A stretch of DNA of 5,456 nt from Gemmatimonadota bacterium (GTDB lineage Bacteria; Gemmatimonadota; Gemmatimonadetes; Longimicrobiales; Gaopeijiaceae). The stretch lies in the NCBI GenBank assembly GCA_016209995.1, contig JACQVC010000346.1, forward strand, positions 1 to 5,456, read 5' to 3'. Positions 5,434 through 5,456 of this stretch are shown in pieces (the stretch's first letter is position 1; the number at the start of each line of letters is the position of its first letter). Under the pieces are notes generated by a model that was given only the letters and a program-made list of their open reading frames with translations, was not told the origin of the DNA and ran no database searches. The translations under genes were made by a program, and so were the position numbers.

Positions 5434-5456
5434 GGTTCAGGAGATCAAAACGCCAA

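Overview
The window looks like chromosomal DNA of a high-GC, double-membraned bacterium. The most likely group is Gemmatimonadota, which is an inference. The evidence is the very large surface protein that joins Ig-like (Big_2-type) domains to 'HTCAL…G.AYCWG…GQLGDG' RCC1 repeats, plus a lipobox-bearing small protein and GerE/LuxR-type regulators. Myxococcota also encode such RCC1 proteins, so the assignment is not certain. No rRNA, tRNA or CRISPR array is visible.

All supported genes lie on the minus strand, so the locus reads from right to left. (1) An 88-residue free-standing LuxR/GerE helix-turn-helix protein (5420-5154) has a good ribosome binding site and an in-frame stop just upstream. 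(2) Six bases later comes a 230-residue regulator (5147-4455) with a probable PAS-like N-terminal half and a C-terminal LuxR helix-turn-helix. Its DNA-binding domain is a close paralogue of the first (40 of 64 aligned residues identical). (3) A 125-base gap carries two short perfect inverted repeats and a strong Shine-Dalgarno sequence. (4) A 1115-residue secreted protein (4329-982) follows: export signal, a conserved-looking N-terminal module, a ZU5-like domain, five Ig-like domains, and seven RCC1 repeats that would close one seven-bladed propeller. (5) Sixteen bases later is an 87-residue cysteine-rich lipoprotein (965-702). (6) After a 66-base junction there is the 3' remnant of an IS91-family transposase (635 to the left edge). 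It has no start codon and lacks the catalytic half.

A reasonable reading is a small surface-display locus: two related LuxR-type regulators upstream of a cell-envelope propeller protein and a small lipoprotein that is probably co-transcribed with it. Next to it lies the scar of a rolling-circle transposon. The ligand or function of the propeller cannot be read from sequence. The regulatory link between the LuxR pair and the surface protein rests only on adjacency, strand and the inverted repeats.
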